Below, piece by piece: positions 12,857-19,794 of a DNA stretch of 24,103 nt. Origin of the DNA: a virus. Numbering within the stretch: position 1 is the stretch's first letter; every line of letters begins with the position of its first letter. A program made the position numbers and the translations under genes. The notes beneath the pieces were generated by a model that saw nothing but the letters and a program-made list of their open reading frames with translations, did not search any database and was not told the origin of the DNA. The DNA is taken from positions 1 through 24,103 of the IMG/VR virus record IMGVR_UViG_3300037882_003690, one strand, 5' to 3'.

Positions 12857-14061
12857 CAAGACAGCTGCCTGACTTTATTTCAGCGTTTAGCGAATACGCC
12901 CAGTCTTACAACGCCCCTCCCCGCTTTTCCGAATGGGCGGGGATTTTTGCGCTAAGTCTTGCCGCAGGTCGCAACATAGGATTTGCAAGTCGCGGCGGGA
13001 TAACCTATGCCAACTTATACCTGCAACTTATTGGCCCGCCCGCGACTGGTAAAAGTCGCAGCCTCCTCGCCCTACGTAAAATCATTGGAAAGGCGACGGA
13101 CTACCTTCCAATGCCTGCCCACCTTACGCGAGCATACTTAGAAGATTACATGAAAGAGAACACCGTAATGCGTAAAACCATTGACGGCCTCGACAAGTTG
13201 AGCAGCGAATGTATAGGCATGGCAGAGGAGCTGCAAGGCATCTTACCCGACCAAGACTTGACCCACCTTACCATGTATAACCTGCTTTACGACCTGCCGG
13301 ACAACCACGTTACAGGCACACGCAGTCACGGCAAAATAGAGCTGCACAACACTTTCTGCGCCTTGCTTACAGGCGCCCAACCCAGCTTTCTCTCAACAGT
13401 TATGCCAGAGCAATCTTGGGGCATGGGATTTATGTCGCGCACTATCATGATCTGGGACACGCCCGTCGAACGGCGCTCAATGTTTGGTGCGGATCAACAG
13501 CCGCTGACACATTTGGAAACAGCCCTTGTCCATGACTTGCAACAAGTCTTTGCGCTTTATGGTCACATGCATTGGTCTGCGCCCGCTATAGCCCTTTACG
13601 AGGCTTGGTGGATTGAAGGGGGCGGCGAACCCGAACCCCAGCACAAACGCCTAAAACTTGGGTATAACGGAAGGCGCGAGCTACAGGTTACCAAAATCGC
13701 CGTGCTAAACAGCCTTAGCGAAAGTAACGACCTCATCGTGGAAGAGCGCCACATAGCCCGTGCTATCGACCAGCTACTGGCGGCAGAAAGCCAAATGCAA
13801 TACATCTTTAACGAGATGGCTTCTGCGGGCAGCATGATGGCAATCGAGGACGTAATTGATAGGGTTAGGGCTGTAACTGCTGAAGGTTCCGCCTTGCACG
13901 AGGCAGAGCTTATTCAAATGCTTATGCAGCGTTTTCCATCGACACAAGTGCACGCACTGGTGGAAAACTTAATAAACAGCCAAGTCATCCACGCAGCTGG
14001 CGGGAACAACATGCGCGGATTTCGCAAATTTGTATCAGGTAAGAAAATGGCAGGAGTATAA
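12853..14061 (+). CDS. DUF3987-like P-loop ATPase, candidate replicative helicase
   Basis: 402 residues from GTG at 12853, which overlaps the polymerase TGA (GTGA). Walker A is GPPATGKS (61-68). IGMAEELQGIL (121-131) fits the Walker B-like acidic strand of DUF3987 proteins, which often keep E-E at this place. The later segment with GFMSRTIMIW may carry the arginine finger. After residue about 300 come helices and a winged-helix-like C terminus (HEAELIQMLMQRF, ALVENLINSQVIHAAG). DUF3987 proteins are RecA/AAA-type ATPases seen in phages and plasmids beside primase or polymerase genes. Because no DnaB-like or other replicative helicase is seen in the window, this is the best candidate for the fork helicase. 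That role is inference from family and from overlap with the polymerase gene. Confidence 0.7.
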   Translation: MTRQLPDFISAFSEYAQSYNAPPRFSEWAGIFALSLAAGRNIGFASRGGITYANLYLQLIGPPATGKSRSLLALRKIIGKATDYLPMPAHLTRAYLEDYMKENTVMRKTIDGLDKLSSECIGMAEELQGILPDQDLTHLTMYNLLYDLPDNHVTGTRSHGKIELHNTFCALLTGAQPSFLSTVMPEQSWGMGFMSRTIMIWDTPVERRSMFGADQQPLTHLETALVHDLQQVFALYGHMHWSAPAIALYEAWWIEGGGEPEPQHKRLKLGYNGRRELQVTKIAVLNSLSESNDLIVEERHIARAIDQLLAAESQMQYIFNEMASAGSMMAIEDVIDRVRAVTAEGSALHEAELIQMLMQRFPSTQVHALVENLINSQVIHAAGGNNMRGFRKFVSGKKMAGV

Positions 14062-14064
14062 ACC

Positions 14065-14478
14065 ATGCAGGAAAAAAGATTGGCAATTATAGAAAGCCCC
14101 TACGCAGGGGACGTGAAAAGGAACATAGCCTATGCAAAGCGAGCAATGCACGCCGCCTTGAACGAGGGCTATGCGCCAATCGCCTCGCACTTACTTTACA
14201 CCCTGCCGGGCATGCTTGACGATACAAATCCTGATGAGCGGGCGCTTGGCATTGAAGCGGGGTTAAGTTGGTATGCTGTTGCCGAAATTTGCCTAGTTTA
14301 CAGAGATTTAGGAATAACGCCCGGCATGCAAATGGGCATCGAACGAGCAAAGAAATGCGGCGTTCCCTGCCTATTTATTGGGATAGGGGCTTGTGCCAAA
14401 ACACACGTCAAACCCAGTAAGAAAATGGCCGGACGGGGGCATGAAAAAACCGCTAGGGGGGTAGGATCAAAAGACTAA
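14065..14478 (+). CDS. DUF7768-like protein (nucleoside 2-deoxyribosyltransferase fold)
   Basis: 137 residues; AGGAG 8 nt before the ATG. The sequence follows the phage DUF7768 (formerly DUF4406-type) pattern: AIIESPYAGDVKRNIAYAK (7-25), ALNEGYAPIASHLLYTLPGM (31-50), DERALGIEAGLSWY (57-70), VYRDLGITPGMQMGIERA (78-95), then a strand with CGVPCLF. This fold is related to nucleoside 2-deoxyribosyltransferases; some members act on nucleotides or sense them, so a role in nucleotide processing is possible but unproven. The last about 27 residues are basic and glycine-rich, and their codons lie in the bidirectional terminator stem (14450-14494), so the C-terminal tail is probably shaped by RNA structure. 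It is the last rightward gene. Confidence 0.72.
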   Translation: MQEKRLAIIESPYAGDVKRNIAYAKRAMHAALNEGYAPIASHLLYTLPGMLDDTNPDERALGIEAGLSWYAVAEICLVYRDLGITPGMQMGIERAKKCGVPCLFIGIGACAKTHVKPSKKMAGRGHEKTARGVGSKD

Positions 14479-14494
14479 TCCCACACCCTAGCGG
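14450..14494. terminator. bidirectional Rho-independent terminator between convergent units
   Basis: CCGCTAGGG (14450-14458) pairs with CCCTAGCGG (14486-14494), and an inner GGAT/ATCC (14464-14467 with 14478-14481) extends the stem. On the minus strand the stem is followed by GGTTTTTTC (from six A at 14444-14449), and on the plus strand by CCAATTTT. It therefore serves both the rightward replication genes and the leftward structural/lysis genes. Its left arm is inside the last codons of the 14065-14478 gene. Confidence 0.8.
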
Positions 14495-14519
14495 CCAATT
14501 TTAACCCATGGATTGGGCC

Positions 14520-14552
14520 GTGTATTACAATCCATAATCCAAATTGTAACAC
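14520..14552. promoter_or_regulatory. inverted-repeat operator-like element, copy 2 (inverted)
   Basis: GTGTATTACAAT (14520-14531) and ATTGTAACAC (14543-14552) form an imperfect dyad with one or two extra bases in the left arm. Read on the minus strand it starts GTGTTACAAT and ends TATGGATTGTAATACAC, closely matching the plus-strand element at 1905-1935 (GTGTTACATT...TATGGATTGTAACAC). It lies between the last leftward gene and the bidirectional terminator. TACAAT, a 5/6 match to a -10 box, occurs once on each strand inside it, but I see no good -35 on either side. It could be an operator, a protein-loaded boundary or a recombination site. Confidence 0.5.
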
Positions 14553-14570
14553 GCAACCCTTCCTCCAGCA

Positions 14571-14975
14571 TTACCCTTTTGCCGCGCACCTCCGCTTTAC
14601 TTCGCCCGCGAGCATCCCGCCACCACCATTGTCCCACTTCGCTACATAAGTCGCGGACCCAGCGGTCAGCTGGCTGCAGGACAAATTAACCCCGCTACTG
14701 TTGTAAACAATTGCAACTTGCCTTTGAAAGAAGTCTGTAACCAGTGGCACATACCGGACCGGCCCTGTCCCTACTTGCTGCCTAAGAGTCTCTTTCGACT
14801 TTCGCCATTCTTCTATCGTGCATACTCGCTTGTGCTTTCGACAATATGCTGGCTTATCCGGCGCTTCAATGCCAGACAGCCGTAACCTTGTTCCATCGCC
14901 GCACCTGATTGAGTCACCATCCGTAACTTGCGGATTAGCGCATAACAGCATAACAGCTTGTAACATAACTTGCAT
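14571..14975 (-). CDS. exported thermonuclease (SNase)-like protein
   Basis: 134 residues, TAAGGAG 8-9 nt before the ATG. The first about 15 residues (VMLQAVMLLCANP) are a short hydrophobic leader, possibly a signal peptide. Then come VTDGDSIRC (17-25), TRLRLSGIEAPD (29-40) and FFQRQVAIVYNSSGVNL (82-98), the order of the staphylococcal-nuclease/TNase OB fold. Compared with SNase, Arg32 and Arg85 correspond to the two catalytic arginines (Arg35, Arg87), Asp21 to the Ca ligand, but the Asp40/Glu43 pair is swapped in character (Glu37, Asp40). Activity may be reduced or altered. The many cysteines suggest disulfides and a periplasmic location. It is the last gene of the late operon, directly after the spanins; it might digest host or competing DNA during lysis or entry. 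That role is inference. Confidence 0.75.
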   Translation of the reverse strand: MQVMLQAVMLLCANPQVTDGDSIRCGDGTRLRLSGIEAPDKPAYCRKHKRVCTIEEWRKSKETLRQQVGTGPVRYVPLVTDFFQRQVAIVYNSSGVNLSCSQLTAGSATYVAKWDNGGGGMLAGEVKRRCAAKG

Positions 14976-14980
14976 AACTT

Positions 14981-15307
14981 CTACTCCTTACACGGCGCGT
15001 CAGGCATTCCAAGCGTTTTTGCCCATAAGCACAGTCTGCCTACTTGCATCCAACCCTGCTCGCCCCACGCTTCCACTTCCAACTCATACCTTTGCGCTGC
15101 AACACTACTTGTCAGCACGTCCGCTGTCACTTGCGGCTTTTTCCTTTGTGTCAAATCCACTGCACTGGGGAAAGTCGCTTGTATCGAAACCCTGGGCGCG
15201 CAACCGCTCGCAGCTAATAGCAAGACTGGCAGCAGAAGGCTTTTCGTCCACAGCGCCTTGCAACGTCCGCTCTCGGCTTGCTTTTCTCTTTTCAAGCTCC
15301 CAACCAT
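14981..15307 (-). CDS. Rz1: Rz1-like outer-membrane spanin lipoprotein
   Basis: 108 residues from the ATG at 15307, chosen because it places a basic n-region, a hydrophobic core (SLLLPVLLLAASG) and a lipobox cysteine (Cys36 in AASGC) in proper order; the open frame extends further upstream but without need. After cleavage the lipoprotein would have about 73 residues and be anchored in the outer membrane. It starts inside the Rz gene (15105-15506) in another reading frame and overlaps it by 203 nt, the typical arrangement of Rz/Rz1. With Rz it forms the spanin complex that fuses inner and outer membranes in the last step of lysis. The C terminus contains W and C residues (VGRLCLWAKTLGMPDAPC). 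The stop lies at the Shine-Dalgarno of the nuclease gene. Confidence 0.8.
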   Translation of the reverse strand: MVGSLKREKQAESGRCKALWTKSLLLPVLLLAASGCAPRVSIQATFPSAVDLTQRKKPQVTADVLTSSVAAQRYELEVEAWGEQGWMQVGRLCLWAKTLGMPDAPCKE

Positions 15308-15506
15308 CCACTTCCCGTTGAATTTCTGCGGAGCTACGGGCCACCCCGCCTTTTCTAAGTATTTCATTACTATCAGCCTTTCTACTATTTTCAACAGCTT
15401 TATCCACAATGCTGCATTTTACGAACAGCACACTGGTAAATGCCGCAACTAAAATAACCAGCATTTTAACAGAGCGCTTAGCAAACCAGCTTTTAATCTG
15501 CAACAT
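15105..15506 (-). CDS. Rz: Rz-like inner-membrane spanin
   Basis: 133 residues from the ATG at 15506, 8 nt after AAGGAG; the GTG three codons upstream is less likely because it lies in the preceding gene's end. It has a basic N terminus (KSWFAKRSVK), one membrane segment (MLVILVAAFTSVLFV, residues about 15-29), then a charged, probably coiled-coil periplasmic stretch (EIQREVDGWELEKRKASRER). A C-terminal part with two cysteines (ISCERLRAQGFDTSDFPQC) is typical of i-spanins. It acts from the inner membrane, spanning the periplasm to bind Rz1. It follows the 1426-residue virion protein gene closely; the holin and endolysin are not in the window, so lysis genes are not all together. Confidence 0.8.
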   Translation of the reverse strand: MLQIKSWFAKRSVKMLVILVAAFTSVLFVKCSIVDKAVENSRKADSNEILRKGGVARSSAEIQREVDGWELEKRKASRERTLQGAVDEKPSAASLAISCERLRAQGFDTSDFPQCSGFDTKEKAASDSGRADK

Positions 15507-15511
15507 AACAA

Positions 15512-18500
15512 TCACTCCTTAATAAAATCAGTATATTTTCTAACCAAATCATCTGGGTATTTATCAAAGTTATCACCTCCTTCTCTACGACTACGAGTAA
15601 GGCCGCTTTGTATAACAGCGGCGGGATCAATGCCTAACATGGTAGCCTTTTTCAAAACGTCAGTTGTATGCTGCCAATCCTGCGCGATTTGAGCTTGCGA
15701 ATATTCCATGCCCAAACCTTGCAATGTTTCTTTACGCTTATCCACTTGCACTTGCAACTCCCTTTGCGCAACTAAATTCCTTTCAATATCCACAGGGTTA
15801 AAACCTAAACCATAAAGCAGCCGATTTGCAGCACTTACATCTTGCACCGAGGCATACCCCGTTCGCATGCTCTTAATATACTGCCCTTCGGCACTGCTTA
15901 CAGCTCTTGCAATGGCCCTTGGTGCCAGCGCCGCAATTGCCTGATCGCGCAGGTTTTGGTTACTCATCGCCGCCATTCCAGTTGCATCACGATAAGCCTC
16001 TGCATCGTTCACCAGCTTTCCAATTTGCTTAGCTCTTTCCCAAAAGACAAAACTGCTGAGCTGTCTTACATCGTTTGCCACGTTAGTTCCTGGCAGTGTG
16101 GATGACCCTTGCAAGCTGGCGCCAAAAAACGCAGGCAGGCCAAAGTATGCAATATCAGCAGCCTTATTCCCGCTAACAGGGTCATCAACTCCTGCCAGAC
16201 TTTCATGCAGCCATTGAAAGGCCGTCGGCGACTCAGTTAAGTTACGGGCAAATCCGTCAGCAATGGGACGAATTGCTGTAGCGCCCAATCCGCCGAGCGC
16301 AGTGGCAGACAAGGTTTGCCAAAGCAGCGGGCCCCAGACACCTTCCTCCTTGCCCAGTTTAGCATACCGCACCATATTGCCCATAAAATGCATTTGCCAA
16401 TTCTTAAACAGGCCAAACTGGCTGCCAATCGGCCCCGTCATTATTCGTGCTCGATCACCTGTCGCATAGCCATAGTTTGTAACCTCAATGCTGCGTTTAA
16501 CAAAGCGAAAGAGCTGCTCATCCTTCAGCTTCAAATAACTTTCGCCAAGTTCAAACGCCATGTTTGCACTAACCATTCGCGCATACTGATCACTTTTCTC
16601 TGTCATAAAGGTTGACAGATGCGCAACAAACCTTAACGGCCCTTTGCTACGATACACCTCGGCCAAACTATCACCCACGTTCGCACTACTGCCAGCCCAA
16701 TCTTCATAAAGCTGCGGGTTCAAACTTCCATCTTGCGTCAGGCGCTTCAGCACTTCCGTATGTGAGGCACTTCGCTTTTCCACATGCATTTGTGAGAAGC
16801 CTTTGCCTAGCAACTTAAAATGATCGATAACTCCTACGCTGCCGCGAGCAAGCCCATCCGCACCCATTTTAGGAGTGAATTGCAAAATGCTGGCAAGGCG
16901 AGCGTCCGACGCGCCGCTTACTAAGGAAATAAACGGTAACATATTTTGCACAGGTGTGAGAATATTGAGCAGCGCATGCACTGGGTTTACAATGCCCAAC
17001 GTCCACAAGTGCAACGTAGCATTAGCAGTTCCGGCGATCTTGCTTGCAGCTCGCGGTCCTAAAGCGCCACCCAGCAACGGGGAAATTGTCTTATTCAGCC
17101 AGCTTGTCAATTCACCTTCCAGCCCTAAAGTCAGCCCCGCCTTCCTTACCAAATCGTCATACGCAGTCGGGTTGCTACCTTTTAACAGCAATGCCTCTTG
17201 TCCGAACCTGCTTTTCCACGTAACAAAACTGCTAAGCCGTAGCATTTGCTTGTAGTGATTACCTGTAGCTTCCATAACTTCTGCAAGAGAATACGCTGTG
17301 TTATCCGGCGATCCTGCCACACCTGTGCGCGCTTTTGCAAATCCAGGCCTGGACGTAGGAAGCCCCGCCGCACTTGTTGAAGCTAGCCTTCGCCTTTCAA
17401 TTTTGACAAGTGCGCTTTTAACCACATCTTGCTCGCTTTTATTGTTTGTCATATACTCGGTAAGCATCTCGCTAATTTCATCCATAGTGGTGGCGTTTTT
17501 ATCGCCCAGCTTACTTTTAATCCCAAAACTTTCTACCGGGCCTACTTTCCAGCTAAGCCCTGTATCCTTACCCACAGTCTCCACAATCTCTCTTGCCTGA
17601 TCTTGCGCGGACTTTCCAGTAACACCAGATGCCAAATACTTCAAATTTCCAGCAGCATCTTCTACCCGTGCTTGAAAACTTCCTTTGAACAATCTGGGCA
17701 TGATATACCCATCCAGCCACTGGAACTCGTCTGTAAGCCCTGCAGCTTCTAACGAAGGCTTTACATACTTTTCCATAACTCTTGCGTTTATGGCTTGCAA
17801 CCCTTTGACAGCTTCTTTCACCGTATCGCCAATTTCAGCACTTCCAAGCAGCTTGCCTAAATCTTCTGCAGGTGTTTGCGTCTGCGCCGCAAGTGCAACC
17901 ATTTGCCTATCCGCATCGCCCAGACTTTCCCACAAGTTTTTAACACTATCGAGTTCGTCAATACCTTTGCCCCGAACAACGCCTTTTCCCACGATAGTTC
18001 CACCCAACGGGCCAATGCTATCGATTTTCCCATACATCAGCTCTTGGGCCAACTCATCAGCTTTACTCATGCCCGCTTTCAGCAACGCATGCATGCGGCC
18101 AAATCCAATATCAGCACTTTCCTTAAATTGAGTTGGCTTTAACACATCGGCCATGCTATCAGCCATTCGAGCAAGCACTTCGCTATCCACTCCACCTATC
18201 GTTGTCTTAAACCGCTCTGCAAGTTTGCCTGCAACCATTTCCTTCATTTGAGCTTTGTTATACTTGCGGCTAGTATGCCAATCTATTGGGTTAAACACAG
18301 CTTGCACTTCATCATAAAGCTGATTAAAGACATCGCCCGAACCCAGCTTTCGCAATGGTTCCCTCAGTTTTGCCCACTGTTCCACATTCGCCGAATATAG
18401 TTTTTCTGCTTCGGGTGCCAGCTTTTTCAAATTATCTGTCTTGCCAATAACCCACAAATCCTTGTTGCCTATAGCTGCTTCCCCATACTTGCGTGTTTTG

Positions 18501-19792
18501 GGCGCAGCACTCAACCTCTTTAAGAAAACCAACAGACCGTCTTTTTCCTGCCCAACTAGCAGCCCCGGCGCTACTTGCTTAAAAGCATCGCCGCTGCCTT
18601 CTAGCGTTTTAGCAAAATCTGCGGCAAAGCGTGGGGACTTGAGTTGAATTGCACGCGCATACACCACGTTAGAAAGCATCTCATCCGCAGTATCAAACCC
18701 AAGCATATTGGCAAATTGTGCTTGCTGGCCAGCATTAACAGTGCGCAAGTCAGTTTCCGCGCCTTCCGTCAGCAGCTTTATTTCACGAGCTGCCGCGCCT
18801 TTGCCGCCTTTAGGCGTAGGCCGAAACAAGCTATTTAACAGGTTGTCTAACTTTGGAGTGGCATTTTCCACAGGCTGGACAAAGCGGTTAATAACTGCGC
18901 CGCCGAGACGCTGCTTCATACCGGGTAAACCTTCCAGAGCCTCTTTGCGCAATCCATCTAAATAAACCGCTTTGTCCATGTTACCGACAAATACAGCTTC
19001 TGGTGCCAACGCGGCGCGCAGCTTAAAAGAAGGCAGTAAGCCAAACTCTTCCCCGATAACTCCGCCCCAGCTAGTTTTTGTCACCTGCCCACTGCTGCGA
19101 AAAAACCCACCTATCGCTCCGCCTACGCCCGCTATTGTGGTATTCACTGCCACATCGCTCAGCAGGTTTCCAAAATTTTCTGGATAGAGTGTATAGCCTG
19201 TTCCTAAACGCGCAGCTTCCAGCGGCGAATACCGCAAAATCTCTTTAACAAACTGCGTGCGAATAGGCGCAGTTGCGGCAGACTCTGCTCCAAGCATTCC
19301 AGCAATGCGCGCTGTCCCGGCCTCAAGCACAGTCGCAGCTTTTGCCATTCTGCTGACCTTAAACGCCGCCCCGTAAACGCCGCCCGGTCCGAGCAACTGG
19401 CTGGCTAGTCCCAAGTCAGGACGAGCTGCTCGAAAAGCCGCGACGTTGGGAGACACCGACGCGCCAAACAGCTCTGTTATTGAGGAACCAGTGCTGCCAA
19501 TGAATTGCGCAACTGGGTTATCGAACGCACTCCGCCAGCCAAAGGGGTCCGCCGTTATGGCCTCCGCCTGTGCTTTTTGAGCCATTTCAATTTGGCCCAT
19601 TAAAGTAGAGCCGGTTGCGACGTCGAGAGAAGAGGGCAAGGGTTGCGGCTGTTGCTGAGGTTGCTGCTGCTGCGGTCGGCCTGTGCGCAACTCCTCTTTC
19701 AGCCGCTGCGGATCAAATTCAGACTGCTTGCTTTGAATTTCTGCACGCAGTCTGGCTGGATCAAAGCCGCCAAATGCCCTAGTTTTCTCCAT
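15512..19792 (-). CDS. large internal virion / DNA-ejection protein (gp16-like), 1426 aa
   Basis: 1426 residues, ATG with GGAAAG upstream, 2 nt after the transglycosylase gene. The N terminus has repeated basic/acidic helices and a Gln/Pro-rich stretch (about 38-54). The rest is mostly helical and Ala/Leu/Lys-rich. Two hydrophobic stretches stand out: around 930-960 (IVNPVHALLNILTPVQNMLPF) broken by prolines, and around 1150-1180 (LLWQTLSATALGGLGATAI). Between them, around 1060-1120, are MTEKSDQYARMVSANMAF and IGSQFGLFKNWQMHF, features I associate with very large podovirus internal proteins. By size and position after gp13-, gp14- and transglycosylase-like genes it corresponds to T7 gp16, which enters the host envelope with the DNA. 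I see no enzymatic domain in it; the lytic domain is in the neighbour. Confidence 0.7.
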   Translation of the reverse strand: MEKTRAFGGFDPARLRAEIQSKQSEFDPQRLKEELRTGRPQQQQPQQQPQPLPSSLDVATGSTLMGQIEMAQKAQAEAITADPFGWRSAFDNPVAQFIGSTGSSITELFGASVSPNVAAFRAARPDLGLASQLLGPGGVYGAAFKVSRMAKAATVLEAGTARIAGMLGAESAATAPIRTQFVKEILRYSPLEAARLGTGYTLYPENFGNLLSDVAVNTTIAGVGGAIGGFFRSSGQVTKTSWGGVIGEEFGLLPSFKLRAALAPEAVFVGNMDKAVYLDGLRKEALEGLPGMKQRLGGAVINRFVQPVENATPKLDNLLNSLFRPTPKGGKGAAAREIKLLTEGAETDLRTVNAGQQAQFANMLGFDTADEMLSNVVYARAIQLKSPRFAADFAKTLEGSGDAFKQVAPGLLVGQEKDGLLVFLKRLSAAPKTRKYGEAAIGNKDLWVIGKTDNLKKLAPEAEKLYSANVEQWAKLREPLRKLGSGDVFNQLYDEVQAVFNPIDWHTSRKYNKAQMKEMVAGKLAERFKTTIGGVDSEVLARMADSMADVLKPTQFKESADIGFGRMHALLKAGMSKADELAQELMYGKIDSIGPLGGTIVGKGVVRGKGIDELDSVKNLWESLGDADRQMVALAAQTQTPAEDLGKLLGSAEIGDTVKEAVKGLQAINARVMEKYVKPSLEAAGLTDEFQWLDGYIMPRLFKGSFQARVEDAAGNLKYLASGVTGKSAQDQAREIVETVGKDTGLSWKVGPVESFGIKSKLGDKNATTMDEISEMLTEYMTNNKSEQDVVKSALVKIERRRLASTSAAGLPTSRPGFAKARTGVAGSPDNTAYSLAEVMEATGNHYKQMLRLSSFVTWKSRFGQEALLLKGSNPTAYDDLVRKAGLTLGLEGELTSWLNKTISPLLGGALGPRAASKIAGTANATLHLWTLGIVNPVHALLNILTPVQNMLPFISLVSGASDARLASILQFTPKMGADGLARGSVGVIDHFKLLGKGFSQMHVEKRSASHTEVLKRLTQDGSLNPQLYEDWAGSSANVGDSLAEVYRSKGPLRFVAHLSTFMTEKSDQYARMVSANMAFELGESYLKLKDEQLFRFVKRSIEVTNYGYATGDRARIMTGPIGSQFGLFKNWQMHFMGNMVRYAKLGKEEGVWGPLLWQTLSATALGGLGATAIRPIADGFARNLTESPTAFQWLHESLAGVDDPVSGNKAADIAYFGLPAFFGASLQGSSTLPGTNVANDVRQLSSFVFWERAKQIGKLVNDAEAYRDATGMAAMSNQNLRDQAIAALAPRAIARAVSSAEGQYIKSMRTGYASVQDVSAANRLLYGLGFNPVDIERNLVAQRELQVQVDKRKETLQGLGMEYSQAQIAQDWQHTTDVLKKATMLGIDPAAVIQSGLTRSRREGGDNFDKYPDDLVRKYTDFIKE

Positions 19793-19794
19793 AA

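Noticed and set aside
14941-14980. Short direct repeats (CATAACAG twice, then CATAACTTGCATAACTT) as a binding-site array
   Set aside because: They fall in the start and leader codons of the nuclease gene and are explained by its repetitive Val/Met/Leu leader; too short and irregular for an iteron array.
14818-15452. Plus-strand frames of 160-167 residues over the nuclease and spanin genes
   Set aside because: They oppose genes with SNase motifs, a lipobox and a membrane anchor, and lack start signals or domains.
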